Source: Planctomycetales bacterium 71-10
GTDB lineage: Bacteria > Planctomycetota > Planctomycetia > Isosphaerales > Isosphaeraceae
Direction of reading: 5' to 3'
Length of the DNA: 64,000 nucleotides
Assembly (NCBI GenBank): GCA_001898385.1
Contig: MKTT01000081.1
Coordinates: 1 to 64,000, forward strand
In this document: one piece after another, positions 17,371 to 26,270 of the stretch
Numbering within the stretch: position 1 is the first letter of the stretch
Layout of the letters: each line of letters starts with the position of its first letter
Notes under the pieces: model-generated
What the model was told of the DNA's origin: nothing
Database searches by the model: none
The model's input: only the letters and a program-made list of their open reading frames with translations
Translations under genes and position numbers: made by a program

Positions 17371-18666
17371 GTGGGATCGACGTGCGTGGTCGGCCTCCAG
17401 TGGGGGGACGAGGCCAAGGGGAAGATCGTGGACCTGCTGTGCGACGACCACGACGTGGTCGTGCGATACCAGGGCGGGGCCAATGCCGGGCACACGGTCG
17501 TCCACGAGGGGGTGACGTACAAGCTGTCGCTGGTGCCGACGGGGATCCTCCGATCCCATGTGCACGCGGTGATCGCCAACGGCGTGGTAATCCACCCGCC
17601 GGCGCTGCTGAAGGAGGTCGCGGCGCTGGAGGCCCAGGGCGTGAGCTTCCAGGGCCGGCTCCACATCGGCGACCGGGCCCACGTCATCCTGCCGTACCAC
17701 CTGGAGGAGGAGCGGCTGACCGAGGAGTCGTCCTCGGCCGCCGACCACCTGGGGACCACCCGCCGCGGCATCGGCCCGTGCTACAAGGACAAGGTGGGCC
17801 GGGTCCACGGCGTCCGGATCGCCGACCTCTACCGCCCGGCCGAGCTGCGCGAGAAGCTCAAGCGGATCGTCGACTTCAAGAACCGTCTGCTGGCGGCGAT
17901 GCTCCCCGACTTCGAGCCGTTCGACGCCGCCGCGGTCGCGGAGGAGTACCTGGAGCACGCCGAGGCGCTCCGCCCGTACATCTGCGACGCCACCGCCAAG
18001 CTCCACGAGTGCCTCGACGCCGGCAAGAAGCTGATGTTCGAGGGGGCGCAGGGCTCGCTGCTGGACGTCGATCACGGCAGCTATCCGTACGTCACCAGCT
18101 CCAGCTCCAGCGCCGTCGGCACGGCCCCGGGCTCGGGCGTGCCGGCGAGGTACATCGACCGCTGGATCGGCGTCGTGAAGGCGTACACCACCCGCGTCGG
18201 CGGCGGCCCGTTCCCCACCGAGCAGGACAACGAGGTCGGCGAGCGGATCCGCCGCGTCGGCCGCGAGTACGGCACCGTCACCGGCCGCCCCCGGCGCTGC
18301 GGCTGGTTCGACGCCGTCGCCACCGGCTACTCCGCCCGGGTCAGCGGCTCGACCGAGATCGCCGTCATGCTGCTCGACGTCCTCAGCGGGATCGACGAGC
18401 TGAACGTGGCCGTCTCCTACGAGCGCCGCGGCGAGACGGTCCGCACCCTGCCGGCCTCGCTGGCCGACCTGGAGGAGTGCCGGCCCGTCTACGAGACCCT
18501 CCCGGGCTGGAAGGAAGACGTCACCGCCGCCCGGACGTGGGACGACCTCCCGAAGGCCGCGCGCGACTACGTCGAGTTCCTCGGCAAGAAGGTCGGCGTC
18601 CCGGCGTCGATCGTCTCCGTGGGCCCCGACCGCAACCAGACGATCCGCGTGCCGAAGGCCCTCTGA
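17371..18666 (+). CDS. purA: Adenylosuccinate synthetase
   Basis: A 431-residue cytosolic enzyme that joins IMP and aspartate with GTP to make adenylosuccinate, in the first committed step to AMP. The N-terminal P-loop QWGDEAKGK, the RYQGGANAGHT motif, the FEGAQGSLLDVDHG segment and the TTRVGGGPFPTE loop are all present. GTG 17371 is preferred to GTG 17362 because GGAG lies at 17359-17362 and the resulting N-terminus, GSTCVVGLQWGD, matches the family. It is followed at 64 bp by uppS on the same strand. Confidence 0.96.
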   Translation: MGSTCVVGLQWGDEAKGKIVDLLCDDHDVVVRYQGGANAGHTVVHEGVTYKLSLVPTGILRSHVHAVIANGVVIHPPALLKEVAALEAQGVSFQGRLHIGDRAHVILPYHLEEERLTEESSSAADHLGTTRRGIGPCYKDKVGRVHGVRIADLYRPAELREKLKRIVDFKNRLLAAMLPDFEPFDAAAVAEEYLEHAEALRPYICDATAKLHECLDAGKKLMFEGAQGSLLDVDHGSYPYVTSSSSSAVGTAPGSGVPARYIDRWIGVVKAYTTRVGGGPFPTEQDNEVGERIRRVGREYGTVTGRPRRCGWFDAVATGYSARVSGSTEIAVMLLDVLSGIDELNVAVSYERRGETVRTLPASLADLEECRPVYETLPGWKEDVTAARTWDDLPKAARDYVEFLGKKVGVPASIVSVGPDRNQTIRVPKAL

Positions 18667-18729
18667 ACCGACCGGCCGGGCCGGCCGCGGCAGGACCCCC
18701 ACCCTCACGGATTGGGCACGACACGACCC

Positions 18730-19542
18730 ATGGCACCCGACGACCGCCCCCCGCTGAACGTCACCGAGGAAGGGCTCGCCCGCCTGGAGGAATGGAACCT
18801 CCGGCCCGAGCAGCTCCCCCGCCACGTCGCGATCATCATGGACGGCAACGGCCGATGGGCCCAGCAGCGCGGGTTCCCCCGCGTGGTGGGCCATCGCCGC
18901 GGCATCCAGAGCGTGCGGGCGATCGTCGAGGAGGGGGTCCGCCTGGGCCTGGAGCAGGTCACGCTCTACTGCCTGTCGGTCGAGAACTGGAAGCGGCCCG
19001 CGCGCGAGGTCCGCTTCCTGATGCGGCTGCTCCGCCACTTCCTCGTCGCCGAGCGCGCCGAGCTGATGGAGCAGAACGTCCGCCTGACGACCATCGGCCG
19101 CCGCGACGGCCTGCCGCCGGAGGTCCTGGCCGAGATCGACCGGACCGCCACCGAGACCGCCGCCAACCCCGGGATGGTCCTCCGCCTGGCGATCAACTAC
19201 GGCGGCCGGGCCGAGATCCTCGAAGCCGCCCGCAAGATCGCCGAGGAGGCCCGCGCCGGGCGGCTCGACCCGGCGACGCTCGACGAATCCGCCTTCGCCG
19301 CCTACCTGGAGACCGGCGGCGCGGCCGACCCGGACCTGCTGATCCGCACCGCCGGCGAGATGCGCATCAGCAACTTCCTCCTCTGGCAGGTCTCCTACAC
19401 GGAGCTGTGGGTCACCCCCAAGCTCTGGCCCGACTTCCGCGGCGACGACCTGCTCCGCGCCTGCGCCGACTACGCCGGCCGGACGCGGAAGTTCGGCGGC
19501 CTGCCGGCCTCCTCGCTGGCCGCGGGGACCCCGGCGGGTTAG
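18730..19542 (+). CDS. uppS: Undecaprenyl diphosphate synthase (cis-prenyltransferase)
   Basis: A 270-residue enzyme that elongates farnesyl diphosphate with isopentenyl diphosphate to the C55 lipid carrier for cell-wall and surface polymers. Hallmarks are HVAIIMDGNGRWAQQRG (catalytic Asp), VTLYCLSVENWKRP, and the C-terminal DLLIRTAGEMRISNFLLWQ. The start is ATG 18730; a TTG at 18712 is possible but has no better ribosome site. It is followed within 67 bp by cdsA, a pairing that is common across bacteria. Confidence 0.96.
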   Translation: MAPDDRPPLNVTEEGLARLEEWNLRPEQLPRHVAIIMDGNGRWAQQRGFPRVVGHRRGIQSVRAIVEEGVRLGLEQVTLYCLSVENWKRPAREVRFLMRLLRHFLVAERAELMEQNVRLTTIGRRDGLPPEVLAEIDRTATETAANPGMVLRLAINYGGRAEILEAARKIAEEARAGRLDPATLDESAFAAYLETGGAADPDLLIRTAGEMRISNFLLWQVSYTELWVTPKLWPDFRGDDLLRACADYAGRTRKFGGLPASSLAAGTPAG

Positions 19543-19609
19543 AGTGGATTCGAGGGGTGCCCGGCCGGCGGGCCCTCCCCGAAGCCATCCGCTCGCCACG
19601 CCGGGATTC

Positions 19610-20518
19610 ATGCTCCGCACCCGAGTCCTCAGCGCCGTCCTGATCGTCGCGGCCCTGGCCCTGGTCCTGTACGTCGATCAAGGGCTCGCCCCCTGGTTCC
19701 CGCTCTGGTTCCTCCTCTCCGCCTTCGTCATGGCGGCGACGTCCCGGGAGCTGGTCGCGCTGCTGTCGAACACCCCCGCGCGGCCCGACCCGAGGGTCGT
19801 GGCCGGCGGCCTGCTGGCGATCCTCGCGGCCGACTGGCTCCCCCACCTGGCCGCCGCCTGCCCCACCCACGAGCGGGTCTCGGCCATCATGTCCGAGCCG
19901 TTCGCGTCCATCGGCGTCCTCGCCTGGCCGTTCCTCACCTTCACGGCGGTCGTGATGGCCGCGTTCGTGGCCGAGAGCCTGCGGTTCGAAAAGCCAGGGG
20001 GGGCCGTCGCCTCGATCGCCGGGACGGTCCTGGTCGTCGCCTACGTCGGCCTGCTCGGCAGCTTCATGGTCCAGATGCGCTGGCTGGAAGGCTGCAAGCA
20101 CGGCCTGATCCCGCTGGCGATGCTCATCGCCACGGCCAAGGGGGCGGACGTCGGCGCGTACACGATCGGCCGGCTGTTCGGCCGCCGCAAGCTCTGGCCG
20201 GCGCTGAGCCCGAACAAGACGGTGGCCGGGGGCGTCGGCGGCCTGGCGTTCGCGGCGATCGGGGCCGTGGCCGTGGAGTCCTTCGCCCGCCGCCTGGGCC
20301 TGACCGCCCTGGGCTGGCCCGGGGCCGTCGCCTTCGGCCTGGTCGTCGGGGCCGTGGCGCAGCTCGGCGACCTGATGGAGTCGATGGTGAAGCGCGACTG
20401 CGGCCGCAAGGACGCCTCGGCCGCCGTCCCGGGCTTCGGCGGCGTGCTCGACGTGCTCGACTCGCTGCTGTTCGCCGCCCCCGTCGCCTACGGCTTCTGG
20501 GCCTTCCTGGGCCCATGA
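19610..20518 (+). CDS. cdsA: Phosphatidate cytidylyltransferase
   Basis: A 302-residue polytopic membrane enzyme that makes CDP-diacylglycerol from phosphatidic acid and CTP. About eight hydrophobic segments are seen. The family signature near the C-terminus reads SMVKRDCGRKD, then PGFGGVLDVLDS; the His and Arg of the proteobacterial signature (PGHGG, LDRID) are replaced, a form I associate with planctomycetes. ATG 19610 is chosen because the open frame before it is not hydrophobic and has no ribosome site. Confidence 0.93.
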   Translation: MLRTRVLSAVLIVAALALVLYVDQGLAPWFPLWFLLSAFVMAATSRELVALLSNTPARPDPRVVAGGLLAILAADWLPHLAAACPTHERVSAIMSEPFASIGVLAWPFLTFTAVVMAAFVAESLRFEKPGGAVASIAGTVLVVAYVGLLGSFMVQMRWLEGCKHGLIPLAMLIATAKGADVGAYTIGRLFGRRKLWPALSPNKTVAGGVGGLAFAAIGAVAVESFARRLGLTALGWPGAVAFGLVVGAVAQLGDLMESMVKRDCGRKDASAAVPGFGGVLDVLDSLLFAAPVAYGFWAFLGP

Positions 20519-20546
20519 ACCGAAATTCATCTTGCCCCGGGCCATA

Positions 20547-20574
20547 TTGTTTTCATCCCCCGGATTGTTAGCAT
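20547..20574 (+). promoter_or_regulatory. Candidate promoter for the phoH-pgpH-ybeY group
   Basis: TTGTTT (20547-20552) and TAGCAT (20569-20574), 16-bp spacer, in an AT-richer gap between cdsA and phoH. It would give a leader of about 60 nt. Confidence 0.35.
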
Positions 20575-20641
20575 AGAGTTTTGGAGAGGGCCGATCGGGC
20601 CCGAGTCCGTCGCGCCCGCCCGGGTCGGCGAAAGGGGAGGT

Positions 20642-21676
20642 ATGCCGGAAGTCACCATCGCGCTGGAGGGCCAGGACGAAGAACTGGCGGTCTTCGGCAG
20701 TCGCGACCAGCACCTGCGGCAAATCCGCGACGCGCTGGGGGTGAAGGTGCTGGCCCGCCGCGGCGAGGTCCGGATCGAAGGCGACCCCGCCCGCGTCGAC
20801 CAGGCGAAGGGGATCTTCGAGGCCCTCCGCTCCCTCCACCGCTCGCGCCGGCCCGTCACCTCGACCGACGTCGCCGACCTCATCGACCGCGCCTTGGCCC
20901 CCCCCGTCCAGCCGGGCTCCGTCGAGATCCGCGAGGGGAACCGCGTCGTCCGCCCCCGCACCGGCGGCCAGGACCGCTACCTCCGCGCCCTGCGCGACAA
21001 CGCCCTGGTCCTCTGCGTCGGCCCCGCGGGGACCGGCAAGACCTACCTGGCCGTCTCCTACGCGGTCCAGTTGTTGCGGCAGGGGAAGATCAAGAAGATC
21101 ATCCTGGCGCGGCCGGCCGTCGAGGCGGGCGAGCACCTGGGCTTCCTGCCGGGCGACCTGGAGGCGAAGATCAACCCGTATCTCCGCCCCCTGCTCGACG
21201 CCCTGCACGACCTGATGCCGTACGACCAGATCCGGCGCTACATGGATAACGACCTGATCGAGATCGCCCCGCTCGCCTACATGCGCGGGCGGACCCTCAA
21301 CGACGCCGTCATCATCCTGGACGAGGGCCAGAACGCCACCGTCTCCCAGATGAAAATGTTCCTGACCCGCATGGGCCAGGACTCGCGGATCGTCGTCACC
21401 GGCGACGTCACCCAGGTCGACCTCCCCCCCGCGACCCCCAGCGGCCTGGCCGACGCCGTCGAGCGGCTGGCGAAGGTCCCCGGCGTCGCCGCGGTCGTGC
21501 TCGATCGCACCGACATCGTCCGCCACCCCCTGGTCCAGGCGATCGTCGACGCCTACGAACCCGTGGAGGTCGTCCCCCGCGAGCTGGACGAGACGATCGG
21601 CATCCCGGCCCGACCCCACGGCCACCCGCACGTCCACGACCGGCCGGGCCCCGATCCCGTCGGGGCGACGTCATGA
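20642..21676 (+). CDS. phoH: PhoH-family ATPase
   Basis: A 344-residue P-loop protein. A KH-like N-terminal region (1-70) precedes the PhoH domain, with Walker A GPAGTGKT (about 127-134), the ARPAVEAGEHLGFLPG segment, and Walker B VIILDEGQNAT. PhoH proteins are linked to RNA metabolism, often beside ybeY as here, but the reaction is not settled. AGGGGAGG sits immediately before ATG 20642. The His-rich tail (HGHPHVHD) is unusual. Its stop overlaps the next small ORF as ATGA. Confidence 0.93.
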   Translation: MPEVTIALEGQDEELAVFGSRDQHLRQIRDALGVKVLARRGEVRIEGDPARVDQAKGIFEALRSLHRSRRPVTSTDVADLIDRALAPPVQPGSVEIREGNRVVRPRTGGQDRYLRALRDNALVLCVGPAGTGKTYLAVSYAVQLLRQGKIKKIILARPAVEAGEHLGFLPGDLEAKINPYLRPLLDALHDLMPYDQIRRYMDNDLIEIAPLAYMRGRTLNDAVIILDEGQNATVSQMKMFLTRMGQDSRIVVTGDVTQVDLPPATPSGLADAVERLAKVPGVAAVVLDRTDIVRHPLVQAIVDAYEPVEVVPRELDETIGIPARPHGHPHVHDRPGPDPVGATS

Positions 21677-21828
21677 CGCTCCTCTCATCCCTCACGCACC
21701 TGATCGTCGGCAAGGCCGACGACCCGCCATCCGGGTCGAGGCCGGGGCGCACGGGGCCGCGCGGCCCCGGCGCGGAACAGCGCGGCGCGCTTCGCGACGG
21801 CCGCGGCGAGTCGAGTCGCCATCCATGA
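21673..21828 (+). CDS. 51-residue small ORF coupled to phoH and pgpH
   Basis: ATG 21673 overlaps the phoH stop (ATGA, 21673-21676), and the ORF's own TGA (21826-21828) overlaps the pgpH start (ATGA, 21825-21828). The peptide begins MTLLSSLTHLIVGKADD and continues as a basic, Gly/Arg/Pro-rich tail. Overlaps at both ends argue for translation, since a chance frame would rarely do this. The peptide has no recognised family; its role may simply be to carry ribosomes between the two genes. Confidence 0.5.
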   Translation: MTLLSSLTHLIVGKADDPPSGSRPGRTGPRGPGAEQRGALRDGRGESSRHP

Positions 21829-24065
21829 GCATCGGTAGACGGCGCCCGAAACCGAGTCGGGCCCAGTTGCGATCCTTCCCCAGCGTCTCGATCGAGCAGG
21901 GCCGCGCCGCCAGGCAGCGGGCCCGCCTCGTCAGCTTCACGCTGATCGGCCTGACGGTCCTCGTCACCTCGGCCGTCGTCCACGGCTCCGGGCCGCCGTT
22001 CGTCTACCGCCTGGGCCAGCGCCCGGAGCGCGAGATCCGCGTCAAGGTCAAGGAGTTCCGCATCCGGAACCAGACCAAGACCAGCAACCTCCGCCAGGCC
22101 GCCGCCGACCAGGTCCCCCTGGTCATGCTCAACGACCCGGCCCCGATCCAGGACCTGGCCGAACGCCTCGACGACCTGACCGTCACCATCGCCAAGTCCC
22201 AGCGCTTCGAGGACGTCGACCCCACGCTGGTCTCGACCTGGCACCTCAAGCCCGAGGCGTACCTCGACGTCAAGGCCGCCACCGACACCCCCCAGCGCCG
22301 CGACAACCTGCACGTCCAGATCGGCAAGGCGTTCGCGCCCCTCCTGGACGCGGGCGTCCTGGGGCCCGGGGCCCTGCCGCGGAACGAGGAGTCGAGCCGG
22401 ACCCTGTCCATCCGCAACGTCGGCCAGCCCGCCGACGAGGCCCGCATCTTCCCCCGCGAGCGCGTCGTCCCCGAGCGGATCGTCAAGCCCGACGGCCCGG
22501 TCGCCAAGGAGTTCGTCGCCGCGTTCACCCCCAGCCGCGTCGGCGAGACCCTGTTCCAGCTGGTCGCCGACCGCCTCGACGGCCGACCCACCCTGACGTT
22601 CGACCAGGAGGAGACCGCCCGCCTCCGCGAGGTCGCCCGCAGCGCCGTCCCCGAGTGGTTCGACCCGTATCGCGAGGGGGAGGTCCTCGTCGAGCAGGGC
22701 CAGTCCATCGGCGAGGAGCAGTTGATCCTCCTCCGGATGGAGCACGACACGGCCATCGCCGAGCTGACCGTCGCCGAGAAGCTCCAGCGAGCCCTGGGGA
22801 TCCTCGCCCTGGTCTCCGCGCTGTTCATCCTCGCCGGCTCGTACATCGCCCGCCACGAGGGCCGGATCGCCTCCGACCTGGGGCGGATCGCCACCCTCTG
22901 CGCCCTGGTCGTCGTCTGCGTCGGCGTCGTCCGGCTGCTGGCGAACCAGGCGTGGAACGCCGAGCTGATCCCGGTCGCCGCCTCGGCGATGATCCTGGCC
23001 ATCGCCTACAACCCCAGCTTCGGCCTGATGGCCACGTTCTCGCTCTCGATCCTGACCTGCATGGCCCTGGGGACCGGCATCTCCCACTTCCTGATCCTGA
23101 TGGGGGGGACCGCGGCCGGCGTGCTGGGGCTCAACGACGTCCGCACCCGCACCAAGCTCATCAAGGTCGGCGCGACGTCCGCCGCGGTCTACCTGATCCT
23201 CACCTGGGCCGCCGGCCTGTGGGAGCACCAGCCCATCGAGCTGATCCGCAACGACGGCTTCTGGCGCGCCGGCTGGGGCCTGATGGCCGGATTCTTCATG
23301 GGGGGCTCGCTGCCGTTCCTGGAGAACGCCTTCGGGATCGTCACCGGCATCAGCCTGCTGGAGCTGGGCGACAACACCCACCCCCTGCTCCAGGAGCTGG
23401 TCCGACGCGCCCCGGGGACGCACAACCACTCGATCACCGTCGGCGCCATCGCCGAGGCGGCGGCCGAACGGATCGGCGCCAACGGCCTGCTGGTCCGGAT
23501 CGGGGCGTATTTCCACGACATCGGCAAGATGCTGAAGCCCCACTATTTCGTCGAGAACCAGGTGGGGTCGAGCAACCGCCACGCCAACCTCGCGCCGGCG
23601 ATGAGCACCCTCATCATCATCGGCCACGTCAAGGACGGCGTCGACCTGGGCCGCCAGCACCACCTGCCGGAGCGGATCATCGACCTGATCGAGCAGCACC
23701 ACGGCACGACCCTGGTGGAATACTTCTACCACGAGGCCAACCGCCGCAGCGGCAACGACCCCGACGCGGCCGTCGTCCAGGAGAGCGCGTTCCGCTACCC
23801 CGGGCCCAAGCCGCAGACGAAGGAGGCCGGCATCCTGATGATGTCGGACTGCGTGGAGAGCGCCAGCCGCACCCTCTCCGAGCCGACCCCCTCGCGCATC
23901 GAGGGCCTGGTCGCCGAGCTGATCGACAAGCGGCTCCGCGACGGCCAGTTCGACGAGTCCGGCCTGACCCTCCGCGAGATCGCCGAGATCCGCGACAGCC
24001 TCGTCAAGTCGCTGATCGGCATCTACCACGGCCGCGTCAAGTACCCCGAGCAGAGGACCGCCTGA
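21825..24065 (+). CDS. pgpH: 7TM-HD membrane phosphohydrolase, PgpH-type c-di-AMP phosphodiesterase
   Basis: A 746-residue membrane enzyme. One N-terminal helix (about 35-55) is followed by an extracytoplasmic 7TMR-HDED domain (to about 325), seven membrane segments (about 325-510), then a cytosolic HD domain with HNHSITVGAIAEAAAE and the metal motif YFHDIGKM, plus later His residues (IEQHHGTT, EYFYHEAN). In other bacteria this architecture hydrolyses c-di-AMP to pApA; here that is inferred. Its place after phoH and before ybeY is the conserved order. Confidence 0.93.
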   Translation: MSIGRRRPKPSRAQLRSFPSVSIEQGRAARQRARLVSFTLIGLTVLVTSAVVHGSGPPFVYRLGQRPEREIRVKVKEFRIRNQTKTSNLRQAAADQVPLVMLNDPAPIQDLAERLDDLTVTIAKSQRFEDVDPTLVSTWHLKPEAYLDVKAATDTPQRRDNLHVQIGKAFAPLLDAGVLGPGALPRNEESSRTLSIRNVGQPADEARIFPRERVVPERIVKPDGPVAKEFVAAFTPSRVGETLFQLVADRLDGRPTLTFDQEETARLREVARSAVPEWFDPYREGEVLVEQGQSIGEEQLILLRMEHDTAIAELTVAEKLQRALGILALVSALFILAGSYIARHEGRIASDLGRIATLCALVVVCVGVVRLLANQAWNAELIPVAASAMILAIAYNPSFGLMATFSLSILTCMALGTGISHFLILMGGTAAGVLGLNDVRTRTKLIKVGATSAAVYLILTWAAGLWEHQPIELIRNDGFWRAGWGLMAGFFMGGSLPFLENAFGIVTGISLLELGDNTHPLLQELVRRAPGTHNHSITVGAIAEAAAERIGANGLLVRIGAYFHDIGKMLKPHYFVENQVGSSNRHANLAPAMSTLIIIGHVKDGVDLGRQHHLPERIIDLIEQHHGTTLVEYFYHEANRRSGNDPDAAVVQESAFRYPGPKPQTKEAGILMMSDCVESASRTLSEPTPSRIEGLVAELIDKRLRDGQFDESGLTLREIAEIRDSLVKSLIGIYHGRVKYPEQRTA

Positions 24066-24088
24066 GCGTGAACCCGCCGGAAGACGAC

Positions 24089-24595
24089 ATGGACGAGGAC
24101 GACGTCGACCTCGAAGACGACGGCCCCGAGCCCCCCGCCTTCGAGGTCGACGTCAGCGACTCGCAGGCGCACGTCGCCATCGACCGCGACGCGGCGCGGG
24201 CGCTGGTGGAGCGCGTCCTCCGCGGCGAGGGCGTGACCTCGGCGACGATCTCGCTGGCGTTCGTGGACGACCCGACCATCCACCGCATCAACCGCGACCA
24301 CCTCGACCACGACGAGCCCACCGACGTCGTCACCTTCGCCCTCTCCGACGACGGCGACGACCGCCTCTCCGGCGAGCTGGTCGTCTCGGCCGAGACCGCG
24401 AGGCGGGTCGCCGCCGAGGTCGGGGCCGAGCCCTGGAACGAGGTGGCCCTCTACGTCGTCCACGGCCTGCTCCACCTCTGCGGCTGCGACGACCTGGACG
24501 AGGCGTCGGCCGCCGAGATGCGCCGCCGCGAGGACGCCGCAATGGCCCGCGTCGGCCTGGCCAACCCCTTCCGGGCGGCCCGCCGCCCCTCCTGA
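24089..24595 (+). CDS. ybeY: Endoribonuclease YbeY
   Basis: A 168-residue metal-dependent RNase for 16S rRNA maturation and ribosome quality control. The domain is evident from EPTDVVTFALSDD, LSGELVVSAETA and the metal site HGLLHLCGCDD. The usual third ligand, the His in HGxLHLxGYDH, is Asp here. The N-terminal 20 residues are very acidic. ATG 24089 is chosen for GGAAG at 24079-24083; GTG 24068 is the alternative. It follows pgpH by 23 bp and precedes a CNNM protein gene, as in many genomes. Confidence 0.93.
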   Translation: MDEDDVDLEDDGPEPPAFEVDVSDSQAHVAIDRDAARALVERVLRGEGVTSATISLAFVDDPTIHRINRDHLDHDEPTDVVTFALSDDGDDRLSGELVVSAETARRVAAEVGAEPWNEVALYVVHGLLHLCGCDDLDEASAAEMRRREDAAMARVGLANPFRAARRPS

Positions 24596-24621
24596 CCCAC
24601 CCCACCCCGGAGACCCCCGAC

Positions 24622-25908
24622 TTGGACGGGCCCAGCTCGACCTGGCTTCTCGCGTCCTGCACGCCCGTCTTCTTCGTGCATGTGGCGGCGATCGCCCTGA
24701 ACAAGGCCCTCCAGACCTATTCCCGGAGCCGGCTGGAGGAGCTGACCGAGGCGCGCGGGCGCCCCGAGCGGGCCGACCAGATCGCCCACCTGGACGCCCG
24801 CACCGAGCGCGCGGCCGAGGCCGTGGCGGTCGCCGCGGGCCTCTTCCTGGCCGTCGCCGCCGGCCTGATCCTGGACCGCCAGGAGACGCTGGCGGCCGAG
24901 GCCGAATTGATCCTCGTCATCGCCCTGGGGGGCGTCGGCGGCTACCTCGCGGCCGGGGTCGTCGGCCGGCTCTACGCGGAATCGATCCTCGACCGCGCCT
25001 GGCCCGCGACGCCCCTCTTGCGGCTCGCCGGCCTGCCGCTGACGGCCGCGTCCGCCGGCCTGGAACTCCTCGTCGAGTGGCTGGTCGGCGGACCCGACGC
25101 CCGCGCCCGGCCGGCGAGCGTCGAGGTCGAGGTCCCCGCCGACCTGGAGGAGGACGAGGACCAGGAGCCCGACATCCCCGAACAGGCGCGCGACCTGATG
25201 GGGAACGTGGTGGAGCTGACCCGCACGACGGCCTCCGAGATCATGCAGCCCCGGTCGGCCATGGTCATGCTCCCCTCGACGGCCACGGCGGCCGAGGCCG
25301 TCGAGACCTTCCGCACGACGGGCCGCAGCCGCATCCCGCTCTACGGCAAGAACCGCGACGACGTGGTCGGGACCCTGCTGGCCAAGGACCTGCTCGACCG
25401 CATGGTCGCCGCCGCCCCCGGCGAGGCGGTCGTGCCGGCCGCGATCGCCCGCGAGGCGTACTGCGTCCCCGAGACCAAGAACGCCTTCCAGCTCCTCGAA
25501 GACCTGCGGTTCCGTCGCGCCCCGCTGGCCATCATCCTCGACGAGTACGGCGGCGTCGCGGGCCTGGTCACGATGGAGGACCTGGTCGAGCAGCTCATCG
25601 GCCCGATCCACGACGAGCACGACGCCCCGGCCGGCGACGACCCGGTCGTCCCCCTGGGCGACTCCGCCTTCGAGGTCGCCGGCGGCGTGGAGCTGGAGGA
25701 GTTGAACGAGCGGTTCGGCCTCCACCTCCCCACCAACGAGGACTTCAGCACCATCGGCGGCCTCGCCCTCCACGCCCTCGGCCGCCTCCCCGACCCCGGC
25801 GCGAACTTCCGCCGCGACGGCGTCGAGTTCACGATCCTCGCCGTCGATCCCCGCACCATCCGCCGCATCCGGATGGACCTCCACCCCGCCCCCGAACCCA
25901 AAGCCTGA
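24622..25908 (+). CDS. CNNM/CorC-type hemolysin-like protein with CBS pair
   Basis: A 428-residue membrane protein. The N-terminal transmembrane domain (about 1-160) is divergent from standard DUF21/CNNM. Two CBS domains follow (about 200-330; TASEIMQPRSAMVML, RIPLYGKN, IILDEYGGVAGLVTMEDLVE), then a CorC_HlyC domain (about 340-428; STIGGLALHALGRLP). Relatives take part in Mg2+/Co2+ export or resistance. TTG 24622 has GGAG at 24609. It ends the phoH operon; two large hairpins follow. Confidence 0.88.
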   Translation: MDGPSSTWLLASCTPVFFVHVAAIALNKALQTYSRSRLEELTEARGRPERADQIAHLDARTERAAEAVAVAAGLFLAVAAGLILDRQETLAAEAELILVIALGGVGGYLAAGVVGRLYAESILDRAWPATPLLRLAGLPLTAASAGLELLVEWLVGGPDARARPASVEVEVPADLEEDEDQEPDIPEQARDLMGNVVELTRTTASEIMQPRSAMVMLPSTATAAEAVETFRTTGRSRIPLYGKNRDDVVGTLLAKDLLDRMVAAAPGEAVVPAAIAREAYCVPETKNAFQLLEDLRFRRAPLAIILDEYGGVAGLVTMEDLVEQLIGPIHDEHDAPAGDDPVVPLGDSAFEVAGGVELEELNERFGLHLPTNEDFSTIGGLALHALGRLPDPGANFRRDGVEFTILAVDPRTIRRIRMDLHPAPEPKA

Positions 25909-25944
25909 CGACGCGCCGGAGTTCGGAAAGAGCGAAGGAGGGAC

Positions 25945-26029
25945 GGAACGGTGGTCCGGGCGGCCCGCCCGGACGTCCCCAATTTCGAAAGCCTGCGACG
26001 TCCGGGCGGGCCGCCCGGACCACCGTTCC
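25945..26029. repeat. 33-bp perfect inverted repeat (giant hairpin)
   Basis: Arms 25945-25977 and 25997-26029 are exact inverses around a 19-nt loop. The arm core GGTGGTCCGGGCGGCCCGCC is itself nearly palindromic. It lies just after the CNNM gene stop but lacks a T tract. It shares a core with the next hairpin at 26163-26270. Confidence 0.85.
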
Positions 26030-26162
26030 GCCGTCCCAAGCTTCAGCCCGGTGATCGCGCGTCTGGCCCCCCTCCGCGCCCCGGCGACCCTCACCCGCCG
26101 ATTCGCCAAAAATCGCGAGACTCCTCGCCGAACACCACCAAGGATCGACGTAAGTCTTTGAA

Positions 26163-26270
26163 GAGACGGTGGCCCGGCCGGCCCGGCCGGGCATCCCCGA
26201 TTCATCGGTAGACGCTCCCCTCCACGCCTCGGTTCTCGACGCCCGGCCGGGCCGGCCGGGCCACCGTCTC
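26163..26270. repeat. 30-bp perfect inverted repeat (giant hairpin, second copy of family)
   Basis: Arms 26163-26192 and 26241-26270 are exact inverses around a 48-nt loop; the core reads GGTGGCCCGGCCGGCCCGG. It is clearly related to the hairpin at 25945 by the ACGGTGG(T/C)CCGG start. The rest of 25909-26658, between two converging genes, contains no convincing gene; 26480-26610 is AT-richer but featureless. Confidence 0.85.

Noticed and set aside
16609-19620. A 1003-codon open frame on the minus strand over carA, purA and uppS
   Set aside because: It is the mirror of three confidently identified plus-strand genes; very high G+C makes long antisense frames common. The peptide has no domain pattern.
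25945-26029. Giant hairpin as the CNNM operon terminator
   Set aside because: The stem is far longer than terminators, no T tract follows, and a related copy lies downstream; described as a repeat instead.
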